Positions 31,799 to 40,407 of a stretch of 64,000 nucleotides of DNA are shown here, in pieces (positions within the stretch are counted from its first letter, which is position 1; each line of letters begins with the position of its first letter). The DNA lies in NCBI RefSeq assembly GCF_011455695.1, contig NZ_CP015030.1, positions 1,674,001 to 1,738,000 on the forward strand, in the 5' to 3' direction. This stretch comes from Mannheimia granulomatis (GTDB lineage: Bacteria; Pseudomonadota; Gammaproteobacteria; Enterobacterales; Pasteurellaceae). A program made the translations under genes and the position numbers. The notes beneath the pieces were generated by a model. It saw only the letters and a list, made by a program, of their open reading frames with translations, made no database searches and was not told the origin of the DNA.

Positions 31799-32596
31799 AT
31801 GAACGAACAATTTATCCAATTTCCTCAAATCAGCCCCATTGTGTTTGAAATCGGTCCGATTGCCCTGCGTTGGTATGGGTTAATGTATTTGGCAGGTTTT
31901 GCCTTTGCTTATTGGCTCGGGATGAAACGAGCTAAAAATTCCAACGGTGTTTGGACAACCGAGCAAGTAGATACCCTTGTCTATTCCTGCTTCTGGGGTG
32001 TAGTATTAGGCGGTCGCATTGGCGATGTATTCTTTTACAATTTTGATCGTTTCTTACAAGATCCACTCTATTTGTTCCGTATTTGGGAAGGGGGAATGTC
32101 GTTCCACGGCGGTTTAATTGGTGTAATTGTAGCGATGATTTGGGTATCATACCGCCAAAAACGCAGCTTCTGGAACACAGCTGATTTTATTGCTCCTCTA
32201 GTGCCATTTGGACTAGGAATGGGGCGTATAGGTAACTTTATTAATGATGAACTTTGGGGACGAGTAACTGATGTTCCTTGGGCAGTATTATTCCCAAGCG
32301 GTGGCTATCTTCCCCGCCACCCCTCACAACTGTACGAGGCCTTTTTAGAAGGTGTCGTTTTACTATTTATCCTAAACTGGTTTATTAAAAAGCCACGCCC
32401 GGCTGGCTCTGTATCAGGTTTGTTTCTAATTGGTTACGGCACCTTCCGCTTTATTGTGGAATATTTCCGAGAAATCGACCACAACGTCAATACAAGTGCA
32501 GATTTAATCACTCGTGGGCAATTGCTCTCTTTGCCAATGATTATCGGCGGAATCCTGATTATGGCATGGGCATACAAAGCTAATAAAGTGAAATAA
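31799..32596 (+). CDS. lgt: Phosphatidylglycerol:prolipoprotein diacylglyceryl transferase
   Basis: 265-residue inner-membrane enzyme that attaches diacylglycerol to the lipobox cysteine of prolipoproteins, including the several lipoproteins encoded in this window. Motifs: [22 protein letters not shown] (essential His in FHGG), the Lgt signature [14 protein letters not shown] and [12 protein letters not shown]. Length is slightly short of E. coli Lgt (291) but complete. Confidence 0.96.
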   Translation: MNEQFIQFPQISPIVFEIGPIALRWYGLMYLAGFAFAYWLGMKRAKNSNGVWTTEQVDTLVYSCFWGVVLGGRIGDVFFYNFDRFLQDPLYLFRIWEGGMSFHGGLIGVIVAMIWVSYRQKRSFWNTADFIAPLVPFGLGMGRIGNFINDELWGRVTDVPWAVLFPSGGYLPRHPSQLYEAFLEGVVLLFILNWFIKKPRPAGSVSGLFLIGYGTFRFIVEYFREIDHNVNTSADLITRGQLLSLPMIIGGILIMAWAYKANKVK

Positions 32597-32603
32597 CCAT
32601 TTA

Positions 32604-32650
32604 ACAAGCGGTCTGTTTTAGCAAAAAATTTGCAAATTTCGACCGCTTGT
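32604..32650. terminator. Facing uptake signals between lgt and gph
   Basis: ACAAGCGGT at 32604-32612 faces ACCGCTTGT at 32642-32650, with AAAAAATTTGCAAATTT-type sequence between, and TATTTTT follows. Likely a hairpin terminator for the rppH-lgt unit. Confidence 0.6.
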
Positions 32651-32664
32651 ATTTTTAAGGAAAG

Positions 32665-33336
32665 ATGATGAACAGAAAATATAAAGTCATTGGTTTCGAC
32701 CTAGACGGCACCTTAATTAATACCTTGCCGGATCTCACTTTAGTCGCCAATGCGATGTTTTTAGAAGCTGGGTTACCCACGGTTACACAACAAAAAGTCT
32801 TAACTTGGATTGGTAAGGGGGCAGATATTTTCTTCCAAAATGCAATTAACCATACAGGCATGCTCCTTGATGCTGAGCAGCTTGTCAAAATGCGAACCAG
32901 CTTTGATAAATATTACGCTACTTATGTGTGCGAAGAAAGTACACTGTTCCCCAATGTAAAAGAGACCTTAGAAGCCTTAAAAGCCAAAGGTTATCCTCTG
33001 GTGGTCATTACCAACAAACCGACCAAACTAGTTGAACCTGTGCTATCGGCTTTTGATATTTATCATTTATTCGATGAAACTCTAGGTGGGCAATCGCTCC
33101 CTAAAATTAAGCCGCACCCCGATCCGATGTTCTTTATTTGCGAAAAGTTTGGCATCACCCCGCAAGAACTCTTATTCGTGGGCGATTCGGAAAACGATAT
33201 TATCGCTTCAAAAGCCGCCGGCTGTGATGTAGTCGGCCTAACTTACGGTTATAACTACAATATCCCGATTGAGCAATCCAACCCGACTTTTATAGCCTCT
33301 GAATTTAAAGACGTGTTGAAAATTGTAGGCGAATAA
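32665..33336 (+). CDS. gph: Phosphoglycolate phosphatase (HAD superfamily)
   Basis: 223-residue HAD hydrolase that removes phosphate from 2-phosphoglycolate formed during DNA repair. Motif I FDLDGTLINTLPDL (12-25, nucleophile Asp), motif II VVITNKPTK, and motifs III/IV PKIKPHPDPMFF and LFVGDSENDI are all present. Usually found beside trpS, as here. Confidence 0.93.
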   Translation: MMNRKYKVIGFDLDGTLINTLPDLTLVANAMFLEAGLPTVTQQKVLTWIGKGADIFFQNAINHTGMLLDAEQLVKMRTSFDKYYATYVCEESTLFPNVKETLEALKAKGYPLVVITNKPTKLVEPVLSAFDIYHLFDETLGGQSLPKIKPHPDPMFFICEKFGITPQELLFVGDSENDIIASKAAGCDVVGLTYGYNYNIPIEQSNPTFIASEFKDVLKIVGE

Positions 33337-33390
33337 GGCGACAAGCGGTATAATTTATATAAATTTTTGCAATTAAAATGAGAAGATAAA

Positions 33391-34422
33391 ATGACCAAAC
33401 CTATTGTATTTAGTGGCGTTCAGCCCTCTGGTGAATTAACGATTGGGAATTACTTAGGGGCATTACGCAACTGGGTAAAAATGCAAGATGATTATGACTG
33501 TGTTTATTGTATTGTTGATCAGCACGCTATTACCGTGCGTCAAGATCCTGAAGCACTACGTAAATCTACCCTTGATGTGTTAGCCCTATATTTAGCCTGT
33601 GGCATTGATCCTAATAAAAGCACGATTTTTATTCAATCTCACGTGCCTGAACACGCTCAGCTTGCCTGGGTGTTAAACTGCTACACTTATTTCGGTGAAA
33701 TGGGTCGAATGACACAATTTAAAGATAAATCCGCTCGTTATGAAGAAAATGTGAATGTAGGCTTATTCACCTACCCTGTACTGATGGCAGCAGATATTCT
33801 GCTCTACCAAGCTAATCAAGTACCGGTGGGTGATGATCAAAAACAACACTTGGAAATCACCCGCGATATTGCCAATCGTTTCAATGCGTTATATGGCAAA
33901 AAAGATGCTGAAGGTAATGTGATTGAGCCTGTGTTTGCCGTACCTGAAGTCTTTATTGCGAAATCGGGGGCGAGAGTGATGTCGTTACTTGAGCCAACGA
34001 AAAAAATGTCTAAATCGGACAATAACCGCAATAATGTGATCGGTTTGCTCGAAGATCCAAAAGCGGTAGCGAAGAAAATCAAACGTGCAATGACCGATGG
34101 CGATGAACCACCTGTAGTGCGTTATGACGTGCAAAATAAAGCCGGCGTGTCCAATTTACTTGATATTTTATCTGCTATCACAGGCAAAACTATTGCGGAA
34201 TTAGAAGCAGAATTTGAAGGTAAAATGTACGGTCATTTGAAAACGGAAGTAGCAGATAAAGTATCTGAATTATTAACTAATCTGCAAGAACGCTACCATC
34301 ACTACCGCCAAGATGAAGCCTTGCTTGAAAAAATCTACCGCGAAGGCGCAGATAAAGCACGAGCCCGTGCAAAAGCGACCTTAGATAAGGTGTATGAATT
34401 AGTGGGATTCGTGCGTTACTAA
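33391..34422 (+). CDS. trpS: Tryptophanyl-tRNA synthetase
   Basis: 343-residue class I aminoacyl-tRNA synthetase. The HIGH-type signature is in [12 protein letters not shown] near residues 13-24, [20 protein letters not shown] is the tryptophan/ATP region and KMSKSD the KMSKS loop. Length is normal for bacteria. It ends just before the 30-bp palindromic terminator at 34437. Confidence 0.97.
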   Translation: MTKPIVFSGVQPSGELTIGNYLGALRNWVKMQDDYDCVYCIVDQHAITVRQDPEALRKSTLDVLALYLACGIDPNKSTIFIQSHVPEHAQLAWVLNCYTYFGEMGRMTQFKDKSARYEENVNVGLFTYPVLMAADILLYQANQVPVGDDQKQHLEITRDIANRFNALYGKKDAEGNVIEPVFAVPEVFIAKSGARVMSLLEPTKKMSKSDNNRNNVIGLLEDPKAVAKKIKRAMTDGDEPPVVRYDVQNKAGVSNLLDILSAITGKTIAELEAEFEGKMYGHLKTEVADKVSELLTNLQERYHHYRQDEALLEKIYREGADKARARAKATLDKVYELVGFVRY

Positions 34423-34436
34423 TCTCCTTATAAACA

Positions 34437-34466
34437 AAAATGCTCTTGAGTGGCTCAAGAGCATTT
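34437..34466. terminator. Bidirectional terminator, copy 1 of an exact 30-bp repeat
   Basis: The stem is TGCTCTTGAG / CTCAAGAGCA with a short TGG loop, flanked by A and T runs, so it works in both directions between trpS and the leftward regulator gene. The same 30 bases recur exactly at 41257-41286, at the other end of the sulfatase block. Confidence 0.9.
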
Positions 34467-34484
34467 ATTAAACTGATCAACAAA

Positions 34485-35036
34485 TTATTTCTTCAGCAAA
34501 CGACTAATTCTAATCGCGGTCTCAGTTTCACAACCGGAAAATTCAGCAATCTCACGATATGTCCAATGGTAATTCGGGTAATTTTCTGTTAAATAAGCAA
34601 TACTACTACTTACTCTCTCTTGTGTACGTTGGTAAGATACTTGTGAAAGCCGATACTCGGCATCTTGCAACTCACCAGCAAGCTGTCGAATTAAATAAGC
34701 AGTCAACTTAGGATTTTGCGTAAAAAAAGAGGATAGTTGCAACGGCTTAATCCGAACAACTTCTGCCGATTGCAGTACTTTAGCCGTGCAATGGTAAAAG
34801 TGATCTCCAAAAAATGTTCGGAAACCGAAATATTCCTGATCTTGATAAATCCTAACCAGGCTTTCTTTACCGTTGTCGAGCATATGATATAAGCCGATTA
34901 ATCCTTTCTTTAAATAGTAAAACTCTTGGGCTTGGCTACCTTGAGAATAGGCAGTTACGCCTTTCTCCAGATAATTTAAAGAACTCTGTTGACAGCCTCT
35001 CAACGTTTCTGGGGAGGGAAAATTTATTGCATCCAT
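34485..35036 (-). CDS. Crp/Fnr-family transcriptional regulator of the sulfatase block
   Basis: 183-residue protein, shorter than CRP. The N-terminal part is a cNMP-binding-type barrel (YYLKKGLIGLYHMLDNGKESLVRIY, 40-64), but the cAMP-contact motif of CRP (GExSLxEExxxRTA) is replaced by FGFRTFFGDHFYHCTA, so it probably senses something else. There is no N-terminal Fe-S Cys set as in FNR. The helix-turn-helix WTYREIAEFSGCETETAIRISRLL (158-181) ends almost at the C-terminus. Aligned to CRP, the R180 position is T171, while E172 and R176 are kept. Likely operators are the TATGA-N6-TCATA palindromes nearby, including one before its own start. Confidence 0.85.
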   Translation of the reverse strand: MDAINFPSPETLRGCQQSSLNYLEKGVTAYSQGSQAQEFYYLKKGLIGLYHMLDNGKESLVRIYQDQEYFGFRTFFGDHFYHCTAKVLQSAEVVRIKPLQLSSFFTQNPKLTAYLIRQLAGELQDAEYRLSQVSYQRTQERVSSSIAYLTENYPNYHWTYREIAEFSGCETETAIRISRLLKK

Positions 35037-35054
35037 TACAAACCCTTATATTTT

Positions 35055-35070
35055 ATGCCTAAAATCATAT
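35055..35070. promoter_or_regulatory. Putative operator before the Crp/Fnr-type regulator gene
   Basis: TATGCCTAAAATCATA fits TATGA-N6-TCATA with one mismatch (C for A in the left arm). It lies 19-34 bases before the regulator start, suggesting autoregulation. Confidence 0.5.
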
Positions 35071-35103
35071 TACCGTAATGAATGCAATACTATCAAACTA
35101 AAT

Positions 35104-36474
35104 TTATATTCCGGCTGGGAAAATTTGTGGTCGCTGTTCTTTAGCGATTTCCATATGATCTCCCAGTTTCTCACGCAATTCGATTCGGGCTTGTTCATAA
35201 GCCGGATCTTTTACTAAGTTGTTTAACTCAAATGGGTCTTTTTCAAGATCGTAGAGGAAGTCTTCGATATAAACCTCACTGCCTGCCGCCTCACCACCGC
35301 CTAAGTGAGGGGCAACGACGGCATAAAGATATTTTTCAGTACGAATAGCACGACCAATACGGCTTTCACTGATTTGTGTAAACACTTCATTACGGCGGCT
35401 TGGATCTTTTTTCTCCACCACGCTGTATAGATCTTCACCAATCATTTTGTCACCGACATCAATCCCTGCCATCGCCAAGAATGTTTTTGGTAAGCTGGCT
35501 GTACTCACTAGCTCTTTAATGCGTTTACCACCCACATATTTTCCACCGCAAATCACTAATGGAACGTGGCAAGATGAAGAGTGGCACGAGCGTTTGTAGT
35601 CGTCATAGCCATTTAGGTTTTCATCTTTGTTACGAGTCATAAAGTGGGAACCATGGTCGGACGCAAACACAACAATGGTATTGTCGTAAATACCTTTTTC
35701 TTTGAGTTTTTCAATAATTCTTGCCAAATTATCGTCTAAACTGCGGCAGCAGCCGAGATAGTCGGGATACATTTCATCGGCATTTCCTTTTAAGACGGCT
35801 AGATCGTGTGGTAATTGATAATTTTGGAAGCGAGTTTTTGAACCAATAGGCCCTTCGTAGCAATTGCGATCATTTTGGTGGTGTGGCTCAATATGCGAGA
35901 TCGTCATAAAGAACGGTTTATCGCCTTTATAGCCGTCTAAGTATTCCAAGGCATAATCGGTAATACAATCCACACGGTAGCCTTTAAACTCACACTTGTT
36001 CATATTTTCATCGAAAACGAAGCCGTCATAGCCGTGTGAGGTAAACTCCAACACATCGGCAGCACGCCAGAAACCTTTATAGCCGCCACGGCGTTCAGGC
36101 GGAATGGCGGTGACGGTATAGTCGATAGTCGGTGCTTCTTCCAATTCGCCGTCACTGGCTAAGTGCCATTTGCCGATATAAGCGGTGTCATAGTCATTTT
36201 CGGTAAAATAGTTCGCCAATGTTTTCACGCCCTGCGGTAACGCCACATTATTGCGGAAACAGCCCGTTTCGGTCGGATACAGTCCCGTTTGGAAAATAGA
36301 GCGGCAAGGCCCACACACCGGCTGAGAAGAAAAAGCTTCTTCAAACAACACGCCCTCTTCCGCCAATTTATCTAATGTCGGCGTGATATTGAGCGGTTGC
36401 CCATAAGCACCTACAGTGTCCCAACGTTGTTGGTCTGTGAAGTAAAATAGAATATTCGGTCTAGTTGTTGTCAT
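35104..36474 (-). CDS. Cysteine-type sulfatase, cytoplasmic
   Basis: 456-residue alkaline-phosphatase-fold sulfatase. The start NILFYFTDQQRWDT gives metal ligands (D14 and the following Gln). The signature CGPCR at 54-58 makes Cys54 the residue to be converted to formylglycine; GLYPTETG follows, and FASDHGSH supplies the second metal-ligand group. There is no signal peptide, so the enzyme acts inside the cell on an imported sulfate ester. A Cys-type sulfatase in an anaerobic-capable bacterium needs anSME, which is encoded at 39181. It follows tctA by one base in the same operon. The substrate is unknown; N-sulfated or O-sulfated sugars and choline sulfate are examples handled by relatives. 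Confidence 0.93.
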   Translation of the reverse strand: MTTTRPNILFYFTDQQRWDTVGAYGQPLNITPTLDKLAEEGVLFEEAFSSQPVCGPCRSIFQTGLYPTETGCFRNNVALPQGVKTLANYFTENDYDTAYIGKWHLASDGELEEAPTIDYTVTAIPPERRGGYKGFWRAADVLEFTSHGYDGFVFDENMNKCEFKGYRVDCITDYALEYLDGYKGDKPFFMTISHIEPHHQNDRNCYEGPIGSKTRFQNYQLPHDLAVLKGNADEMYPDYLGCCRSLDDNLARIIEKLKEKGIYDNTIVVFASDHGSHFMTRNKDENLNGYDDYKRSCHSSSCHVPLVICGGKYVGGKRIKELVSTASLPKTFLAMAGIDVGDKMIGEDLYSVVEKKDPSRRNEVFTQISESRIGRAIRTEKYLYAVVAPHLGGGEAAGSEVYIEDFLYDLEKDPFELNNLVKDPAYEQARIELREKLGDHMEIAKEQRPQIFPAGI

Positions 36475-36475
36475 A

Positions 36476-37978
36476 TTAAACCCTCTGTGTTTTAGATTTT
36501 TTATAATTAGTATAGATAATGCTTATAAGTACGCCTAGTATTAGGATACAGAGTGCTAGAGAAATTGGTCTCTCGATAAAAATGCTCCAATCTCCGTCAG
36601 AAATCATGAGTGAGCGACGTAGATTTTTCTCGGTTAATGCCCCTAATACCAGTCCAAGTAAGGTTGGTACGGCAGAGAAGCTGAATTTATCCATGATATA
36701 GGCAACCGCTGCAAAGCAAATCGCAGCCCCCACATCAAACATATTTTCTTTTAAAGAATAAGCACCAGCGAAGCAGAAAATTGCAATGATCGGAATAAGT
36801 ACGACTTGCGGAATTTTGACCACTTTTACAAACAATTTCAGTAAATACTTGCCTTGAATTAGCATAAAGATATTCACGAAAATTAAGCCGATCATAATTG
36901 CGTACACTGCGGTGCCATGTGTGGCGAACAGATTTGGTCCCGGGGTTAAACCGTTTACCATTAACGCACCCAGCATTAGTGCTACGGCTGCATCACCTGG
37001 TATCCCTAAGGTCAATAACGGAATGAGTGCTGTACCAGTGATTGCATTATTTGCCGATTCTGCTGCGGCAATTCCTTCAATCGAACCATTACCAAATTCC
37101 TCCGGTTTTTTTGAGGCTTTACGAGAGAAATCATAACTTAAAAACGAGGCAATAGATGCACCAGTACCTGGGATAATCCCGATGATAATACCGGCCAGTG
37201 AGCCAATACTGAGCGGTTTTGGTAAACGCCACCATTCAGATTTTGTTAAGGTTCCCTTGTCCAGGCTAATCACCGAGGCATTTGCACTATTTTCGCTTTT
37301 TTTGACCGCTTGCCCTTTATGAATAATTTCGATCAGCGCAAATAAACCGATCAGTACTACCACCAAGTCAAACCCACTATATAGATTTAAGTTATCAAAG
37401 GTAAATCGCATGGTATCACCACTCATCAGATCGATACCGATAAACGAGAGGAACAAGCCTAAACAACCTGAAATAATCCCTTTTAAGAGGTTCTCACCAC
37501 TTACCCCGGCAATAATGGTTAGACCAAATGCACAAATTAAGAAATATTCAGGCGAACCCATTTTCATCGCAATTTTTGCTACTTCGGGAGCTAGGAAAAG
37601 TAGGACTAAAGCACTGACGATACCGCCGGCGAAAGACGCATAGAGTGCCACATTTAATGCTTTTTGAGCTTGTCCACGTAAAGCGAGAGGGTGTCCATCT
37701 AACATTGTTGCTGCTGCGTGTGGTGTCCCCGGCGTTTTAATTAAAATTGCCGAAATGGAGCCACCATAGCTGCCAGCACAATAGATCCCTAATAGGAACA
37801 TAAACGAGTGGATAGCATTAAGTGAATAGGTAATTGGTAAGAATAGTACCAAACAGAGCATCACGGTTAAACCTGGAATGGAGCCAAATACAATGCCGAG
37901 AAACAACCCTAAATTCATATATAGAAAACTTTCAAGATTAAAAAATGCATAAAATCCTGAAATCATTAAGTCAAACAT
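36476..37978 (-). CDS. tctA: Tripartite tricarboxylate transporter, large membrane subunit TctA
   Basis: 500-residue inner-membrane protein with about 11-12 hydrophobic segments. Typical TctA blocks: GIVFGSIPGLTVMLCLVLFLPITY (29-52), GSYGGSISAILIKTPGTPHAAATMLDG and its repeat GIIIGIIPGTGASIASFLSYDFSRKAS. It is the main channel of the family, which normally takes up citrate or other carboxylates with a periplasmic binding protein. Here it is in an operon with a sulfatase, so the cargo is probably a sulfated carboxylate-like compound (inference). The stop nearly touches the sulfatase start. Confidence 0.93.
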   Translation of the reverse strand: MFDLMISGFYAFFNLESFLYMNLGLFLGIVFGSIPGLTVMLCLVLFLPITYSLNAIHSFMFLLGIYCAGSYGGSISAILIKTPGTPHAAATMLDGHPLALRGQAQKALNVALYASFAGGIVSALVLLFLAPEVAKIAMKMGSPEYFLICAFGLTIIAGVSGENLLKGIISGCLGLFLSFIGIDLMSGDTMRFTFDNLNLYSGFDLVVVLIGLFALIEIIHKGQAVKKSENSANASVISLDKGTLTKSEWWRLPKPLSIGSLAGIIIGIIPGTGASIASFLSYDFSRKASKKPEEFGNGSIEGIAAAESANNAITGTALIPLLTLGIPGDAAVALMLGALMVNGLTPGPNLFATHGTAVYAIMIGLIFVNIFMLIQGKYLLKLFVKVVKIPQVVLIPIIAIFCFAGAYSLKENMFDVGAAICFAAVAYIMDKFSFSAVPTLLGLVLGALTEKNLRRSLMISDGDWSIFIERPISLALCILILGVLISIIYTNYKKSKTQRV

Positions 37979-37993
37979 AGGTTACTCCCTGTA

Positions 37994-38449
37994 TTAAGGT
38001 AAAGAGATATGGAGTAAATTTTGGAAAAAGAGCGATAGTAAAACCGAAAATATTGCTACTGTGGCGTAATACTTCCAATTTTTACAGCGGAAGAAAGCCA
38101 GTAACAAAAAGGCAAAAATAATTGACGACACCATAAAGGGCAGCCAGTGTAATAAGCTCCAATAAATTATTAGAGACAATAAAATAAAGGTAGAGTGCAG
38201 CTCTTCAGCGAAATGAATTTCAACCATTTTGGTCGGCTGTTTGCGTACCCATTTAATCAGCTCTTGTATAAGTAGAATGAGGCTGCATACGGCCATTAAG
38301 CCAATAATTAAGCGAGGGAAAGTCTGTGCGGTAATGATTTCTTCATCATCGGCAATCGCAATTTGTGACGGCATTAACCACCACAAAACCAAAGAAAGTA
38401 TAAAAAAAATCAAGGAACCGACTAAATCTTGTCTAAGCATAATTTTCAT
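37994..38449 (-). CDS. tctB: Tripartite tricarboxylate transporter, small membrane subunit TctB
   Basis: 151-residue membrane protein with four hydrophobic segments (about 9-28, 46-64, 87-105, 117-147). Sequence is poorly conserved in this family; the identification rests on size, topology (LVGSLIFFILSLVLWWL and AFLLLAFFRCKNWKYYA) and position between tctC and tctA. Fifteen bases separate it from tctA. Confidence 0.85.
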   Translation of the reverse strand: MKIMLRQDLVGSLIFFILSLVLWWLMPSQIAIADDEEIITAQTFPRLIIGLMAVCSLILLIQELIKWVRKQPTKMVEIHFAEELHSTFILLSLIIYWSLLHWLPFMVSSIIFAFLLLAFFRCKNWKYYATVAIFSVLLSLFFQNLLHISLP

Positions 38450-38501
38450 CGTGATCTCCTTATAAAGAGGGCAAAATCATCACATTTGCCCTCTCTGGTT
38501 A

Positions 38502-39066
38502 TTATTTAACTAATTTTGAGTATTTTTCAGCTTTTGTCATGGTTGAAATAATGTAGTCTTTTACCGCTTTACCATCACGAATATCTAAACGGATACCAAT
38601 ATTTTTCGCCGTTTGTTGTAATTTCTGATTTTCTAAAATGGCTTTGAGTGCATTGTAGTTTTTATCTACGATAGCTTGGTCTGTTCCTGCACGGATAAAT
38701 ACCGCACAAACGTTTGTCATCCATGTATCAAAACCGTGATCCACCACGCTATCTAGGTTATAGACATCATCCTGTAATTTCTTCTCGTCGAACGCTACAA
38801 CGGGTTTTACATCGCCATTTTTCAATCGCACCACCTGAACCGAGAATATTGTCGGCTAACAACGGCTGCCCGTATTGCTCCTTACCATACTCCGACATTG
38901 CACGGTTAATTTGGTCGGCAAGCCCGCCCACTGCCCACGGAGTAATAATCGTGACAGGTGCGGTTGGCCATTCAGTGTTTGCCATTGATTGATTTGCCAC
39001 CGCAAAAAGTCCGACAGTACAAGCTAAAGCAGTTTTAATGCATTGTTTCCATGTTTTCATCATCAA
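38502..39066 (-). pseudogene. tctC: Tripartite tricarboxylate transporter binding protein TctC, internally deleted and frameshifted
   Basis: Two fragments in different frames. The N-terminal piece (39066 leftward to about 38830) has a signal peptide (KTALACTVGLFAVANQSMA) and the TctC start WPTAPVTIITPWAVGGLADQ, ending at NILGSGGA. The C-terminal piece (about 38840 to 38502) begins near VVRLKNGDVKPVVAFDEKKL and runs to the normal end. Together they would code for about 188 residues against about 320 in intact TctC, so roughly 130 codons from the middle are gone and the join is out of frame by one. The periplasmic binding protein cannot be made. The first ATG could be at 39066, 39063 or 39060. 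Confidence 0.88.
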
Positions 39067-39122
39067 CTCCTAGTTTATGTGATTAAGTCATCAATAGAAT
39101 ATAAACAAATAATATTAGTTTG

Positions 39123-39138
39123 TATGACAATGATCATA
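39123..39138. promoter_or_regulatory. Putative operator before tctC
   Basis: TATGACAATGATCATA is a perfect TATGA-N6-TCATA palindrome, 57 bases before the tctC start. Its centre is 23 bases from that of the CRP-type site at 39146. Confidence 0.6.
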
Positions 39139-39145
39139 TTTATGA

Positions 39146-39161
39146 TGTGACATAGTTCACA
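39146..39161 (-). promoter_or_regulatory. CRP-binding site before the tctCBA-sulfatase operon
   Basis: TGTGACATAGTTCACA matches TGTGA-N6-TCACA at all ten fixed bases. It lies about 80 bases upstream of tctC, just past the end of the maturase gene, so the operon probably also answers to carbon supply. Confidence 0.8.
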
Positions 39162-39180
39162 AATTTAACATTTTATTCTA

Positions 39181-40278
39181 CTAAACCATTCTTCTTTGAC
39201 GCATTTGAGCGGCCAGCCTCTGCAAGTAAGGAGCCATATAAGAGAGGGCGGAGTAATACGCCTCACAAAGTTGATTGTGTGGTTCGCCAAAACCATGTAC
39301 AGTACGATGTTTTGGGCAACCGCCATTACAGGCAAAACGAAATTCGCAACGCTGACAACGAGAAGAGACATTCGCTTTGCTCAGTCCAAATTTCTGCTGT
39401 TTATCGGAATAGGTGATGTCTAACAGTGGTGTTTCAATTAAGTTACCGAGTTTATATTTCGGATAAACATAGTGATCACAGCTATAAATATCCCCATTCT
39501 GCTCGATAATCATCTGATCACCACAGGTTTTACGGAAAATGCACAAACTTGGCTGATAGCCTAAAAACGCCATCATCCACTGTTCAATAAATTGCACGCC
39601 AATTTTACCGATGTCGTTTGGATACCACTGTTTAAAAATCTCAATCATCATCTGCCCATAATCTTTGGCAGAAGCTTGCTGTAAATAATCGCCCATCAGC
39701 GGAATAAATTGCATATAAGTTGAGCCAATTGATTTCAAATAACGGTAGATTTCCGCTCCATGTTGGACATTTTCTTTGTGTACCACCGTTAGGGTATTAA
39801 ATTGCACCTGATATTTCTTGAGCAATTCTAACGCATCAAACACTTGCTGAAATGATCCTTTTTGGCTTTTAGTCACCCGATAGGCATCATGCATCTCCTG
39901 CGTCCCGTCAATGGAGAGCCCGACCAAGAAACGGTTTTCTCTTAAAAATTCACACCACTCTTCATTCAGCAAAATGCCATTTGTCTGTAATGCATTATAA
40001 ATTTGCTTGCCGTTTGCATATTTTTGCTGAAATTCGACCGCCTGTCGGTAAAAATCCAACCCTGCCAAGGTCGGTTCGCCGCCTTGCCACAAAAAAGTTA
40101 CCTCTTTTTGAGGACTTTTAGATAGATAATCCCGAATATATTTTTCCAAAACGGTCTCATCCATTCGGCGTTGATTTAAATGTGGCTTTTCCAAATAGAA
40201 ACAGTACTTACAATCTAAATTACAAATTGAGCCAGCTGGCTTTGCCATTATTTGAAAAGCATTAAAAATAGGTTGCAT
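39181..40278 (-). CDS. Anaerobic sulfatase-maturating enzyme (radical SAM)
   Basis: 365-residue radical SAM/SPASM enzyme (anSME type) that oxidises the sulfatase active-site Cys or Ser to formylglycine without oxygen. The radical cluster motif is C19-x3-C23-x2-C26 (CNLDCKYC), followed by FLWQGGEPTLAG. SIDGTQEMHDAYR in the barrel is conserved in the family. The SPASM region near residues 255-340 holds the further Cys (CGDQMIIEQNGDIYSCDHYVYP and CQRCEFRFACNGGCP) for two auxiliary clusters. Length is normal. It starts a leftward unit ahead of tctC and is divergent from a TSUP permease. Confidence 0.93.
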   Translation of the reverse strand: MQPIFNAFQIMAKPAGSICNLDCKYCFYLEKPHLNQRRMDETVLEKYIRDYLSKSPQKEVTFLWQGGEPTLAGLDFYRQAVEFQQKYANGKQIYNALQTNGILLNEEWCEFLRENRFLVGLSIDGTQEMHDAYRVTKSQKGSFQQVFDALELLKKYQVQFNTLTVVHKENVQHGAEIYRYLKSIGSTYMQFIPLMGDYLQQASAKDYGQMMIEIFKQWYPNDIGKIGVQFIEQWMMAFLGYQPSLCIFRKTCGDQMIIEQNGDIYSCDHYVYPKYKLGNLIETPLLDITYSDKQQKFGLSKANVSSRCQRCEFRFACNGGCPKHRTVHGFGEPHNQLCEAYYSALSYMAPYLQRLAAQMRQRRMV

Positions 40279-40331
40279 ACATCACTCCGTACCAAAACGG
40301 CTCAATCATAGTAGAAATTATTTGAAAAGCG

Positions 40332-40347
40332 TATGACAATCATCATA
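40332..40347. promoter_or_regulatory. Putative operator between the maturase and the TSUP gene
   Basis: TATGACAATCATCATA is a perfect TATGA-N6-TCATA palindrome, 54 bases before the maturase start and 61 before the permease start. The spacer differs from the tctC copy by one base. Confidence 0.6.
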
Positions 40348-40407
40348 ACCAAAAGCAGATCAGAAGTCGCACAATAGCTACAAATAACGCTTAGAAGAGG
40401 GCAAAGA

